Shown here piece after piece: positions 40,340 to 51,591 of a stretch of DNA of 64,000 bases. The DNA comes from Rebecca billardiae RCC1528 (taxonomy: Eukaryota > Haptophyta), in NCBI GenBank assembly GCA_965240325.2, contig OZ251242.1:558001-622000 (forward strand). The letters are read 5' to 3'. Both the position numbers and the translations under genes were made by a program. Within the stretch, counting starts at the first letter, position 1. The number at the start of each line of letters is the position of its first letter. The notes below the pieces were generated by a model. That model was given only the letters and a program-made list of their open reading frames with translations, was not told where the DNA came from and searched no databases.

Positions 40340-41461
40340 TCAGGCACCGTCAGCGCGCCCGTCGCCACCCAGCGCGTGCTGCCATCCCGCGCGCTGCTCC
40401 TCCCCGCTCCGCAGCCGCCGCGCGAGTCGCGCGGCCTGCGCCGCGGCCTCCAGGTTGCCCTTGGTCGGCCTGGCGCCCTCCTCGCCCGCGTACACCGACA
40501 CGTTGAACGTGTTGCGGCACAGCAGGTGCGCCGTGGGCGTGCGCCGTGTGGGCATGTTCCACGACCAGCCGCACCTGCACGCGGTCGAGCCCGCCGGCCA
40601 GCCGCCCGAGAAGAGCTTGGGGCACGTCTGGTTGAAGAACGCCGCCGACTGCTTGAGCTGCGCGTTTGGGAAGTAGCCGGCCAGCTCGACGCGCGCCGCG
40701 GGCGAGTACTTCTCGCAGTTCGACCAGGCGATGGTCTGGTACCGGCGCTTGTGCGCCAAGCGCGCAATGTTCTGGAAGACCTCCTGCGCGCTGTGCGCCG
40801 GCCCCATCGACGCCGTCATCCGCGCCGCCGTGGTCATGCTCGGCGTGAGCATCGTGCGCCCCTGCCTGTACCACAGCCCCGAGCCGACCGCGCGGAACAT
40901 CCAGTACGCGCTGTCCTCCATCCACAGGTCCCAGTACCGGTGGGTGACCTCGACGTACGAGGCGGAGGCGTCGTGCATCGCGGCGAGGGGGCGCCCGTCG
41001 CCCACGTCCTCCGCCGTCACGTTCACCTTCTGGCACGGCAGCGGCGTGGGGTGGCGGTAGATCCACACCGTGTGGTCGGGCTGCGTCGGGAAGCCGTGCG
41101 TCCAGTACACGTCGCCCGCCGCCTTCGGGTGGGCGGGCCACGAGCAGGACTTGCGCAGGGCGGGCGGCAGGAGGCGGAGCCAGATCACCTCGACGGCCGT
41201 CTGCAGCTGGTGCGAGAACCACGCGTTCCGAGACGCGCGCAGCGCCTCGTCGGGCTCGGCGCCGTACACCCCCGCCACGTACTGATCGAGCTCGGCGCTG
41301 CCGGGCGCGAGCGCCGCCGTCAGGTTGGCGAGCGTGCAGAACGGACCCCTCGGGTGGGGCCCCGCGCTGGCCTTGATCCGGTCCCGGCGCACGTACGCCC
41401 TGCTAGAGAGCGCCAGCCACAGGAGCGCGAGCGCCAACGCCCTCATCCTGCTCGCGGCCAT
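40340..41461 (-). CDS. Secreted or lumenal protein of unknown function, 373 aa
   Basis: A single exon starts MAASRMRALALALLWLALSSRAYVRR, a clear signal peptide with likely cleavage after SSRA. The mature protein is aromatic-rich (VYWTHGFPTQPDHTVWIYRHPTPLP, HRYWDLWMEDSAYWMFRAVGSGLWYRQG) with eight or so Cys and several N-glycosylation sequons (NLT, NVT, NQT, NVS). It is therefore probably a folded extracellular or Golgi protein, but I cannot name a family. The C-terminus (from about residue 345) is basic and low in complexity. It is tandem with the next minus-strand gene (41842-42924), 380 bp downstream of that gene's stop, with the 38-bp palindrome 113 bp upstream of its own ATG. Confidence 0.7.
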   Translation of the reverse strand: MAASRMRALALALLWLALSSRAYVRRDRIKASAGPHPRGPFCTLANLTAALAPGSAELDQYVAGVYGAEPDEALRASRNAWFSHQLQTAVEVIWLRLLPPALRKSCSWPAHPKAAGDVYWTHGFPTQPDHTVWIYRHPTPLPCQKVNVTAEDVGDGRPLAAMHDASASYVEVTHRYWDLWMEDSAYWMFRAVGSGLWYRQGRTMLTPSMTTAARMTASMGPAHSAQEVFQNIARLAHKRRYQTIAWSNCEKYSPAARVELAGYFPNAQLKQSAAFFNQTCPKLFSGGWPAGSTACRCGWSWNMPTRRTPTAHLLCRNTFNVSVYAGEEGARPTKGNLEAAAQAARLARRLRSGEEQRAGWQHALGGDGRADGA

Positions 41462-41841
41462 CGTGGAAGGTGTCGTCGTCAGCGCAGTGAGCGCGCCCGG
41501 ATCTCAGATCGTCTGCGCCTCCCGGCCTCTGGCTCTGCGGCTCTGCAGTCTGCGCTGCTGAATCCGGCCTCCGGGGCGACGACGTCCCCCATATGGGGGA
41601 CGTCGTCGCCCATATGGGGGACGTCCCACGGACACATGTACTACGTCTGAGAATGTCTACCGCCGCGCGTGTCCGGCTCTCCGGGACATGCACAACATCA
41701 ACGTCGTATAGAGATATTATTGTCGTCAGTGCGTTGTCACGTTGTGTTGACGACGCACTCGGACCTTGACCGAGTCGACGCCGGACGCGCTCCCGACTCA
41801 GACTGACACTCTGTGTCTGAGACTCTGTGTGCCGCGCGGGC
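41462..41841. other. Intergenic DNA carrying a 38-bp palindrome
   Basis: It holds the palindrome described next and AT-richer DNA at 41695-41760. It probably includes the promoter of the 40340-41461 gene and the 3' end of the 41842 gene. Confidence 0.5.
41574..41611. repeat. Perfect 38-bp palindrome plus an adjacent partial repeat
   Basis: The left half GGGCGACGACGTCCCCCAT (41574-41592) is followed directly by its exact reverse complement (41593-41611), with no spacer. The palindrome is followed by a second CATATGGGGGACGTCCC (41611-41627), a repeat of the right half. It lies 113 bp upstream of the minus-strand start at 41461. It could be a multimeric factor-binding site or a cruciform. Confidence 0.9.
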
Positions 41842-42924
41842 TCACGAGTTCACGTCGACGAGCCCGTTGTCGATGCAGTACTGCACGTACTCCGTGTGCA
41901 GCTCCATCGGGTCGTCGAAGCCCTTGGAGACGCACAGCTGCGAGTAGTTGTACCAGAAGCCGTTGCGCCACTTGAACTCCTTCATCGCGGTCGGGAAGTC
42001 CTCCACGGCGCGCGCGTACGCGCGCAGCCGCTCCTCCAGGCCGTTGGGCGGCGCGGCGGAGAGCATCGTGCGCGACGAGTAGCCCAGCTGGCGCACCATC
42101 GTCTCGAGCTGCGACGAGTAGTACTTCTCCACCTGCCCGACCGTGAGCGGCTTGCCGCCCATGTGCGACGCCGCGGTGCCGATCACCATGAACGCGCACA
42201 GCCAGATGTGCTTCTCGATGTTGGCGCGGCGGAAGTCGCGCTTGTTCAGCACCTTGCACGAGAGCTCGCCGCGCGCGAGCCGCTGCTGCATGGCGTACGC
42301 CCACTTGCCCGTCGCCGACGTGAGCCCCTCCGGGTTGGTGTCGGTCAGGCCGTCGATCGGCGCGGCGCCCAGCTTGGGCACCGCAAAGTAGATGTTCACC
42401 TGCGAGTTCTCGGTCATGGCGTACCGCTTGAGCAGGGGCTCGATCATCGGGTTCTGCAGGAACACCAGGTCGTCCCGCTTCGACTCGGGGCACCCGTCGA
42501 TGATCGCCGCGAGGTCGTCGTTGCGCGTGGCGACGTAGATGGGGCCTTCAAAGTCCTCCGGGATCGGGTCTCCGCGCTTGAGCAGGATGTCGCCCTCCAT
42601 GCCGCACAGCTCGTACAGGGTCTGCCCGATGCGCCCAGCGCCGAGGATCGCCGACGGGCAGTCGTCCATCTCGGGGTACTTCTCGCCGTCGCGCAGGAAT
42701 TCCATGTACTCGATCGTGGGCCGCGAGTCGGAGTACATCATGCGCAGCCCAGCCGCGCGCGCGCGCCCGCCGCGGGCGACGGGCGCGCGAAGGGCGGGCC
42801 TGGGCCGCGCCGCGGCAGGGAGGGCGCCCACACGCGTGGAGACCACCCTCCGGCCGAGCGACACCGCGGGCCACATGCTCAGCGCGAGCGCGAGCGCGCC
42901 GCGGCAGCGCGAGCCGCCCGGCAT
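41842..42924 (-). CDS. Rossmann-fold protein, ketopantoate-reductase/6PGDH-like, probably plastid-targeted, 360 aa
   Basis: The ATG at 42924 is followed by a hydrophobic segment (GALALALSMWPAVSLG) and then an Arg/Ala/Ser/Pro-rich stretch to about residue 62. That is the two-part leader (signal plus transit peptide) expected for a complex plastid. The mature part opens with SAILGAGRIGQTL (GxGxxG at 95-100), a nucleotide-binding motif, followed by FEGPIYVATRNDDLAAII and LVFLQNPMIEP, typical of the NADP-binding half of ketopantoate-reductase or 6-phosphogluconate-dehydrogenase-like proteins. The C-terminal half is helical (KEFKWRNGFWYNYSQ). The substrate is unknown. Low-complexity residues before 42924 stay open in frame but look noncoding. 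Confidence 0.7.
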   Translation of the reverse strand: MPGGSRCRGALALALSMWPAVSLGRRVVSTRVGALPAAARPRPALRAPVARGGRARAAGLRMMYSDSRPTIEYMEFLRDGEKYPEMDDCPSAILGAGRIGQTLYELCGMEGDILLKRGDPIPEDFEGPIYVATRNDDLAAIIDGCPESKRDDLVFLQNPMIEPLLKRYAMTENSQVNIYFAVPKLGAAPIDGLTDTNPEGLTSATGKWAYAMQQRLARGELSCKVLNKRDFRRANIEKHIWLCAFMVIGTAASHMGGKPLTVGQVEKYYSSQLETMVRQLGYSSRTMLSAAPPNGLEERLRAYARAVEDFPTAMKEFKWRNGFWYNYSQLCVSKGFDDPMELHTEYVQYCIDNGLVDVNS

Positions 42925-43559
42925 GATCTGGGCGTCGTGATTACGACAGCGATGACGAGGTCGTCCGACCGAGCCCCGACGGCGCCCCAACCGCACTGGC
43001 AAGGACGAGAGTCTGAGTGAGTCTCACAGTCCGCCGCAGCATCGTCACATTCAACATGCTGTTCGTTCAAATGATTGTACAGTACATCGGGCCACACATG
43101 CAGTAGCTCATCAGTCATCATCAGACGGTGTTCGACACGCGTTACGAAACTGTATAGTCTGTACTCACGCGCGGTTGTGCTACAGCCACCGCGCCCACAT
43201 CATCAGGCTAATAATAATCCGTCACAGCTCATGCAGGTCATGCGCAGTCTCGGCCCGTCGGGTGCTGTCTGAGACTCTGAGACGCCTGCCGACAGCGTCG
43301 GAGTGACTCAGGCAGCGCACAGCGCCGGAGGAGTGATCGTCGCGCAGATCCGACGACGAGTCGTCGGATCGCACTGCTTCGCAGGCAGCTCACATATACC
43401 ATTCAGGCGGGCATTGCCGGGTTGCACCCGGCAATGCTGCATTCACCCCGGTCCTACCGGAATGCAGGGCTCGCCCCGCTGGCCTACAGCTCTGTGACCA
43501 GTCAGCGCCGCGCGCCACATAACAGGCCACCACGACTTCATCAATACTGCTGCACGCAT

Positions 43560-43870
43560 GATGGTACCAGTAGTGACAGAGTACTGGCGGTACCGTGCTG
43601 CGCGCATGGTATGGTACTGCTGCGTGCATGATGGTATGGTACTGCTGCGCGCATGGTATGGTACTGCTGTGCGCATGGTAGTATGGTACTCTGCTGCACG
43701 CATGATCAGGTATGTACTGCTGCTGCGCGCATGGTATGGTACTGCCGCGTGCATGGTATGGTACTGCTGCACGCATGATGGTATGGTACTGGCGGTACTG
43801 CTGCGCGCATGGTATGGCACTGCTGTGCGCATGGTATGGCGGTACTGCTGCGTGCATGGTATGCCGTACT
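43560..43870. repeat. Minisatellite, ~22-bp unit, about 14 copies
   Basis: The unit is close to TGGTATGGTACTGCTGCGCGCA, with variants of the last half (GTGCGCA, CACGCATGA, GTGCA) and unit lengths of about 20-27 bp. Confidence 0.9.
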
Positions 43871-44169
43871 GCAGTGCACGCAAGAAACAAGCGCGCAGGT
43901 GGTGGGAGAAGCAAGCAGAAGCAAGCGCGCAGGTGGTGGGAGTGCTCGCAGGTGGTGGGAGAAGCAAGAAGCAGCAGCTCGAAGCAGCAGGCACTCCGAT
44001 GCGGCACCTCCCGAAGCTGCTGCATCCTTCTGACCGCCCGCGGTTTGCGGACGAAGCGCCCGCGACTGCGAGCCGCACGCGCACGCGGTGCGCGCAGCGG
44101 TCATGGCGCTGGGTCCGGCGAGCAGCCGGGGTGAGGTTCAGGTACGAGGGGCACACACTATTCCGCATG

Positions 44170-45345
44170 CGCCTTGGCACCGACCACGCGCCGCATCCAC
44201 TGGGAGATCTGCGGCCGCAAGAAGCGCGCGCCTTGGCGAGGGCGAAGCATCGTAGACCCGCCTGCGCGCAGTGCTTCCGCACCGCCGGCGGGGCGGTCCG
44301 GCACTTTAACTTTGCTTGGTGTTTGTCCGGCTTCCTCAGCATCATGACATCATCACAGTCCTCACTCCTTCACCGATCACTGTGCACCGATCTCTTGAAG
44401 GGAGCGAGCAACGGAGGACGAAGCTGAAGCACCTAGTCATGGGTCCTTGCTCTCTTGCCGAACCGTGAGGAACCGGAAGCAACCGAGAGGAAGCTGAAAG
44501 CAGTGCAAAGCACCTTCACTGGTCCTTGCTCTCTCCAGCTTCATGTTGACCGGTTTCCAAGCAACCGGGAGGAACCGAAGCATACGGGGAGGCCAAGGGT
44601 GGTCAGGGTCGCCGACTCCAGCGGAGTCCGGCGCCGGAACTTCAGCACCGATTTTTTGCGGCGGCGCGGCGTGCGGGGCCGCTGCCGCTGTGGCGGGCCG
44701 CTCGGGGCGTGCACGGCGTGGGCTCGTGCGGCCGCTGCCGCGCACGCCGAGCGATCCGGCGCGGGCTCGCGGCTTGTCGATGGCCTCGCGCGCCGCAGCG
44801 CGGCGCGCGCCTTGCCTAGCTTCGCCTGTCTCGCGCCTTGGCCGCCGTGCACGCGTGCGCCGCCAAACCGCAAGCTCGGCATAGCTCTCAGCCGAGCGTG
44901 CACGTGCCTTGCGCGACGCGACGCGGGCATTGCCAGCGGGCGATGTAGCCGTAGTGCGAGCCGACCACGCGCCGCATCCACTGGGAGATCCGCGGCCGCA
45001 AGGAGCGCGCGCCTTTGGCGAGGGCGCCCGCGATCCCGCATCCCGGCCCGGGGCGGTCCGGCACTGCTTGTTTGGTGTTGTCCGGCTTCCTCAGCTCATT
45101 CATCACTCCAGCTCATCATCACTGCGCACCGATCTCATGAAGGGAGCGAGCAACCGGAGGAGGCTGAAGCACCTTCGTGGCAAGGCGGTCCTTGCTCTCT
45201 TGCCGAACCGTGAGGAACCGGAAGCAACCGAGAGGAAGCTGAAAGCAGTGTGAAGCACCTTCACTGGTCCTTGCTCTCTCCAGCTTCATGTTGACCGGTT
45301 TCCAAGCTAAACCGGGAGGAACCGGTTGGAAGCATACGGGGAGGC
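44170..45345. repeat. Two direct copies of a ~400-bp block (44170-44620 and 44945-45345)
   Basis: Both copies contain CGACCACGCGCCGCATCCAC, then GAGATC, later GAAGGGAGCGAGCAAC and CTTGCCGAACCGTGAGGAAC, then CTTCATGTTGACCGGTTTCC, in the same order. Copy 1 and copy 2 differ by small indels. Within each there are shorter repeats based on GGAGGAACCG/GAGAGGAAGCTGAA. Confidence 0.8.
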
Positions 45346-45384
45346 TCGCTTATTAGTCGCTTTCGCCTTTCATGATTCATCGGC

Positions 45385-45590
45385 TTCCGTGTGTTCATCA
45401 TCACCAGCTGTTCATCATCGGTTCAGAACTTGATCAGTTGGTGCCCAGTACATGTAAGCGGTACTGCCATGATTCATCATCGGCTTCCGTGTGTCATCAG
45501 CAAGCTGTTCATCCAAAGATGGTCCTTTTGGTTCATCATCGGTTCAGAACTTGATCAGTTTGTGCCCAGTACACATGTAAGCGGTACCGC
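45385..45590. repeat. Tandem pair of ~115-bp units
   Basis: CATCGGTTCAGAACTTGATC followed by AGT(T/G)TGTGCCCAGTACA occurs twice, preceded each time by GGCTTCCGTGTG and an AGCTGTTCATC motif. Confidence 0.7.
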
Positions 45591-46037
45591 ACCAAGGCAG
45601 CCCCTGACCGTACAGTAGCTACTCCATCCCTTGAATCATCATCATCATCACATTTCTTGCTGTTACCGCGGACGTAGCTGGGGGAGTCGACTGCTGACAG
45701 ATTGCACGAAAAAACCGTTGGCCCCAATTGGGATCTGACTAAACTGTATTCCTCGGGATACCTATTGGAAGGCCATCAACTTTGTAAGAATCACCGGACT
45801 TCGCGTGTCCTACCGGAAAACTCGCTCCGCTCGCATGCTTGTTCTTACAGAACAACCAATGCGAGCGGGGCTCGCGATAAACTTTGCATGCCGCCACAAT
45901 AAGCGCCGCCCAGGTCGAAGGACGGCCAGCGCGGCATGACGTCACGGCGCAGTGCGACTGCGACTTGCGGCGAACGCTTGGTCTGAGCGAGCGCGCCGCG
46001 ATGACCATGAGCGTCCGGCAGCGCCAGGCTCCTCGGC

Positions 46038-46051
46038 CTAGCGCCGCCGCC

Positions 46052-46088
<37 letters not shown>

Positions 46089-46304
46089 CTGCTGCCCGCC
46101 CTCCCATCGGTCGCTGTCGCCACCGCCACCGCCACCCCGCCGGCCGCGACCGTCGCGCCGCTCGTTCCCGCCGCGCGGGGCGGCGGACGGCGGCGGCGGC
46201 GGCGGCGGGAGCCCACCGTCGCGATCGTGGGCGCCGCCCTTGCCGCCGCCAGAGGGCGGCGGCGGCGGCGGCGGCGGCGCGGCCATGCGACCGCCCTTGC
46301 CGGG

Positions 46305-46337
<33 letters not shown>

Positions 46338-46930
46338 CTGCCCGGAGCGGCCGCCGCCGCCGCCGTCGCGATCGCCGCCGCCGCGATCGCCGCCGCCGCG
46401 ATCGCCGCCGCCGCCACGCGCGCGCCCGCCGCCCTTGTCCCGGTCGCGGTCGCGATCGCGGTCGGCGCGCGGTCCGCCGTCGCGGTCGCGGTGGCGGTCG
46501 GCGTCACGGTCGGCGCCTCGGTCGGCGCGCGAGTCGCGCTCGCGCTCGCGCTCGGTGCGCTCGCGCTCGCGCTCACGCTCGCGCTCGGCGCGCTCGCGCT
46601 CGCGAGGGTCGCGCTCGCGCTCGCGCTCGCGCTCGGCGCGCTCGCGCTCGCGCTGCCGCTCGTGCTCGCGCTCGCGCCCGTCGCCCTTCGCGCCGCCGCC
46701 CTTGGCGTCCTTGTCGGCGCCGCCCTCCTCGCGCCGCACGGGCCGCTGCGGCGGCTTGCCGTCCGCTTCCGAGGGCTCGCGCCGCCGCTTGCGCTCGTCC
46801 AGGCCGGCGTCGACGCGCGGCTCGGACGGCGTGGGCGCGCGCGGGCCGCCGCCGCCACCGCCGTCGCCACCGGGCCCGCCGCCGCGCCGCCGCTTGCTGT
46901 CTGAGGGCGCGGCCGCGTCGCCGTTGGCGC

Positions 46931-46961
<31 letters not shown>

Positions 46962-49900
46962 CGGAGGCTCGGCGCGCGGCCGCTTGGCGGGCGCGCCGCC
47001 GTCGGCAGCGGCGCCCCCGCCCGCCCCCGCGCCTGGCTTGGCGCCCTCCGCCGCGGCCGCGGCGCCGGCGGGCAGCTTCACCTTGACGACGCCGTGCGTG
47101 AACTCCTCGTCTGTCTGCAGCTTGGCTTTGGCCGCGCTGAGCATGGCCAGGTAGCGCGAGGCGAGCATCTTGAGGTCCTCGCGCCCGCCCTCTGCGGACT
47201 CGTCCTGCGCACACGGCGCAGCGCACACGGCGCACAGGGGGAGGGGAAGCGGCTGAGGAAGTGCCGCGCGCGCTCTGTGCAGTGCGGTGGGTTGGCTGGC
47301 TGGCTGCGCGGTGCCGCACCTCCTTGATCTTTGCGACGCGCTTCTCGAGGATGACGCCGAAGCGCTGGATGGCGGGGAAGGTGGCGACCAGCTTGATGAG
47401 CACGTGCAACGCGTTGCGCACCTGTCGCGCCACACACACGCACACGCACACGCACAGAGAGAGAGGGAGAGGGGGCACGCGCGCGCGTGCGTGAGTGACG
47501 TGCGTGAGTGACGTGCGCCTCGTGCCTGCGTGCGTGCGCGCGCCTCCGCGCGCGTGCGTCCCCACACCTCCATGTACTCCTTCGACTCGAGCGCGTGCAC
47601 GAACGTCTTGGTGAGGCGCATGTACCACTTGTGCAGGATGCGCACAAACTCGTCGAAGGAGGCGCGCTTCGTCGTGCTCTTGACCGAGACGGAGAAGCCG
47701 GGCAGCGCCTTGCACTCGCGCTCGTACACCGCGCGCGACGACTTCCAGTGGTGCAGCAGCCGCAGCGTCTCCGCGAGGAAGCGCCCCAGGTTGGCCGCCT
47801 CGCGCTCGGTGCAGCTGAAGACGTGCACCGTCACGTCCTTGAGCAGCCGGTCGAGGTACTGCAGCGTCGAGAAGCGCGCGGCGCCCAGCGAGTGGCACAG
47901 CGCGACGAACTCGGCGCAGTACCGCGCGTCGGCGGGCGAGAAGACCGCGCGCGGCAGGATGCAGTGCTGCAGGAACGCCGTCATCGCCTCGTGCTCCACG
48001 CGCGCGCACGCGCCGGGGAACCAGCTGTCGCGCGCCGCGCGCAGCTGCTCGCGCACCGCGCGCACGCGCGCGCCCTGGCGCGCGCTGTCCGCGCGCAGCC
48101 GCTCGACGAGCGCGCTGTACCGCTCCTTCTCGCGCCGCCGCTTCGCGAGCGCGGACGCGGCGGTCTCGGGGTCGTGGTCGAGCGCCGCCTGCACCGCGCG
48201 CACGCGCGCGCACAGCGCCTCGTACGCGGGCGCCGGGTGGTGCACGTCTGGCAGCGAGAGCGCCCAGAAGGTGGCGTACAGCTGCGGCGAGAGGCACTCC
48301 CACGCAGCGGCGGGCAGCATCGGCCCGACGGAGGCGAGGACGGCGGGCGGCGCGAGCACCACCGCCGCGCCCGCCGCGCCGCCGTCCGCGTCCGCGCCGC
48401 CGCCCTGCCCCCGCGCCTGCCCCGGCGCGTCGTGCGCGTCGTGCGCCGCGTAGCCGTGCCTGCACACGTGGAAGGCGACCTCGGGCTGCAGCGCCTGCGC
48501 GCGCACGAGCTCGAGCGCGCCCGGCAGCAGCGCGGCGTACTCGGCGGGGGGCAGGTTGGACGCGATGAACGAGCTGAACTGGAGCAGCGCGTCGTGGCAC
48601 CGGTCGTGCAGCTCGCCGATCAGCTTGAGGTGCGGCGACTCGGTGCTCAGGCAGAGCGCCGCGCGCTGCCTCCCGAGCAGCACAAACAGCGGCGCGCACA
48701 GCCCCGCGCCCACCAGCGTGTCGCGCAGCCGCGTCGCCGCCTTCTTGGCGAGCTTGTTGCCCGCCGCGGCGGGGATGTCGATCGAGGCGGTGCGCAGCAG
48801 CTCCGAGCCCGCGCACGCCTCGAGCTGCTCCTCCGACAGGTCCTCGACGTAGTCCACCGCCGCCATCTTGAGCATGAGCTCCTTGAGCAGCAGCAGCTGC
48901 GTGCTCTGCCCCGCCTTGAGCGAGTTGGCCACGTACTGCAGCAGGCCGACCAGCTCGACGCCGAGGTGCTTCTTGTACAGCTGCGCGCAGAACGCCGCGA
49001 GCGACTGCAGCCAGTGCGACACGTTCAGCCCGTCCTCCTTGAGCCGCGAGCGCCCCGACGCGAGGTGGTCGAGCAGCACGAACGAGAGCGCGTCGAAGGA
49101 GAGCGGGCTCAGCCAGCGCAGCATCTCCACCACGGGCACGATCAGGTTCTCGTACGCCTCGATCTGGCCGATGATCGCGTCGAACACGCCGAGCGGGTGC
49201 GCGTGCGACACCTTCGCCAGCTGCCGGCCGAACTGCTTCGTGTTGTCCTTCGAGAGCCGGCGCATGATGCGCCGCGTCTCGTGCTGCGCGCCCTTCCACG
49301 CGACGACGAGCGGGGCGCACTCGGCGCGCGGCTCGGAGCGCGCCTTCAGCCGGGCGTACAGCGGGTACCGCTGCGTGTACGGCATCGCGCACAGCACGGC
49401 CCACACCTCCGACACCATCCCCACGTTCGCGCGCATCTGCGTCAGCGCGGGCAGCAGCGCCGCGTCGAGCAGCACGCGCACCGCCTCGGTGCCGCGCTCC
49501 GCGTCCGACTCGTCACCGCCACCGCCACCGCCACCGCCACCGCCACCGCCATCGCCGCCGCCCGCGGGCGCGACGTCGGCGGCGGGCGCGGGCGCGGGCG
49601 CGGACGCGCGCAGCACGTGCGCGCACAGGCGGCACACCATCGCCATCAGCGTCGGCGTGCGGTGCAGGTACAGGCCGAGCGCGCACAGCATGCGCTGCGT
49701 CTCGCCGCCCAGCGCCGCCACCACCGCCTCGACCGACGGCGGCGCGCCCAGCTCGGCCGGCGCCGAGCCGAGCGCGCGCGCGGGCGAGAGCGGCGCGTAC
49801 ACGGGCTCGAGCGCCTCGCGCACGAAGGCGGCGAGCTCCTCCGACACGCGCGGGTGGCCGCACGGCTGCACCGCCGCGAACACCGCGAGCAGCTGCGAGG

Positions 49901-50163
49901 CGGGCTCCCACGCGCGCGCGGCCAGCAGCGCGTGCAGCAGACCGAGCGGCTGGTGCGCGCGCAGAGGCACGCAGTGCGCGCCCACGCCGCCGGTGCGCGC
50001 GGCCTCGTCGCGCGCGGCGTCGTCCTCGGCCTTCGCAGCGGCGAGCGCCGCCGCCTCCGCCGCCGCCGCGTCGTCCTCCTCCTCGTCCTCGCCGCCCTCG
50101 TCGCCGCCGCCGCTGCGGCGCGGCGGCGCGGCGTCGCCGCCTCGCCCGCGCGGGCCCGCAGCC

Positions 50164-50207
<44 letters not shown>

Positions 50208-50237
50208 GCCGCCGCCGCCGCCGCCCGGGCCGCCGCC

Positions 50238-50268
<31 letters not shown>

Positions 50269-51414
50269 CCCGCCTCGCCGCCGCCGCCGCCCAGGCTGAT
50301 CGCGCCGATCTTGTTGGCGGCCAGCAGCGCGTCCTTGACCGCGCCGCGCTGCACCTCGGCCGCCTCGTGCGGCGCGGGCTGCAGGTGGGGCAGCAGCTCG
50401 TCGAGGCGGACGCGGCCGGCGCACAAGAGCGTGGCGGCGAGCGCGTACAGCGAGGGCGGCGTGGTGCCGCCCGCCGCGCAGCCGTGGAACTTGAAGCCGA
50501 GGATGTGCGGCACCACCTGCGGGCGGAAGAGCTCGAGCACGCGCAGACCGGCGGCGGCCTGCGCGGGCGCGGCCTGGATGAAGGTGAGCACGACGTCGCA
50601 CACGCGGTTCGGGTCGAGGTCGAAGTAGCCGATCAGCGACTGCACGTTCCGCACCACAGCGAGCGTCGACTGGCCCGCCCGCGTGCACATCGCGTCCGCG
50701 CCGCCGCGCGCGGACGGCGGCGCGCCGAGCGGCAGCGGCGGCGGCAGCTCGGCGAGCTCGGTGAGCAGCTTGGAGTAGCCCTCCGACTCCTCGCGCAGCA
50801 GGTTGTACTTCTGCTGCACGTACTTCTGCGTCGTGTTCACCTTCACCTGCGCGCCGCGCCGCGCCGCGCGCCGCGCGCGCGACCGTGGCGGCGTGAGGGC
50901 GCGCCTGCGCCGCGCGCGCACGCGCGCGGGCCGCGTCCGGGCCGCGCGCGGTACGCACCTCCTTGCGCTTGAACACCTCGGCGCTCGGGATGACGCCAGC
51001 CGCCTGCAGCAGCTCGAACTCGAGCGTCTCCTTCAGCTCCGCCTCGGACACCGCAGACTGCGCGATGCACGCGCGCACGAGCGAGACCAGCTGCTCGCGC
51101 GCTGCCCCCGGCTCCGCGAGCGCGTCGACCTCGATGCCGAGGAGCCAGAGCGTGTCCATCAGCGCGGTGCGCAGCCGCGGCGCACGCTCGTCGCCCGCGG
51201 CGCCCTGCGCGGCCTCGAAGAGCTCGGCCGCCGCCTTGGCCGGCAGCGCGCCGCGCAGCGCCGCGCGGCACAGCTCGGCCGTGACGGTCGTGGCCGCGGG
51301 CACGCCGTCATCGAGGACGCCCAGCCCGTCGAGCAGCAGCCGCAGCGCCTGCGCCTGCCCGCCGTCCGACCACGTGCGGAGCAACTCCTCCGTCACAGAT
51401 GGCCCCTTCCCCAT
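46038..51414 (-). CDS. THOC2: THO complex subunit 2, 4 exons, 1667 aa
   Basis: The exons are 51414-50959, 50846-47568, 47421-47320 and 47204-46038; all three introns (112, 146 and 115 nt) are phase 0. THOC2 is the scaffold of the nuclear THO/TREX complex that couples transcription to mRNP packaging and export. Diagnostic stretches are KYNLLREESEGYSKLLTEL (just after intron 1), SLIGYFDLDPNRVCDVVL and VVPHILGFKFHG, all closely matching animal THOC2, and in the third and fourth exons VRNALHVLIKLVATFPAIQRFGVILEKRVAKIKE. The C-terminus is a long disordered tail with RE/RD dipeptide runs and poly-Gly, typical of the family. The length is close to human THOC2 (about 1593 aa). A poly-Gly insertion at 50158-50290 and an acidic stretch are species-specific. 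The ATG at 51414 aligns with the expected N-terminus; the frame is open further upstream. Confidence 0.92.
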
Positions 51415-51591
51415 CGCGCCCTTCGCGCGCGCGTCCACGCCGGTGGCGCGCAGCAGCTCGACCGACGCCTCGGCCCGCGTGCGCGAGTCGCGCGCTCCAG
51501 CCGGACGGCTGGCGCTTGGCACGGCAGACCACGAGGAGTTCAGAGTCGAGCAGCAGTCCGGGGCGCGCATGCGCGCGGCGCGCCCGGCCTG
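51415..51591. promoter_or_regulatory. Short divergent intergenic region, likely bidirectional promoter
   Basis: There are 177 bp between the THOC2 ATG (minus) and the ATG of the 51592 gene (plus). It is GC-rich with no TATA-like sequence. Inferred from position only. Confidence 0.3.

Larger units (their letters stand above)
42925..46037. other. Gene-poor repeat region
   Basis: It contains a 22-bp minisatellite (43560-43870), a diverged direct duplication (44170-44620 and 44945-45345), a ~115-bp tandem pair (45385-45590) and scattered (CAT)n-like runs. Short peptides resembling each other (QISQWMRRVV and RISQWMRRVVGSHYGY) on the minus strand of the two duplicated blocks suggest decayed copies of a coding piece. 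No intact gene was seen. Confidence 0.55.

Noticed and set aside
47508-50972. A 1154-codon open frame on the plus strand
   Set aside because: Shadow of THOC2; it also runs straight through THOC2 introns, and its composition is Arg/Ala/Gln/His-rich noise.
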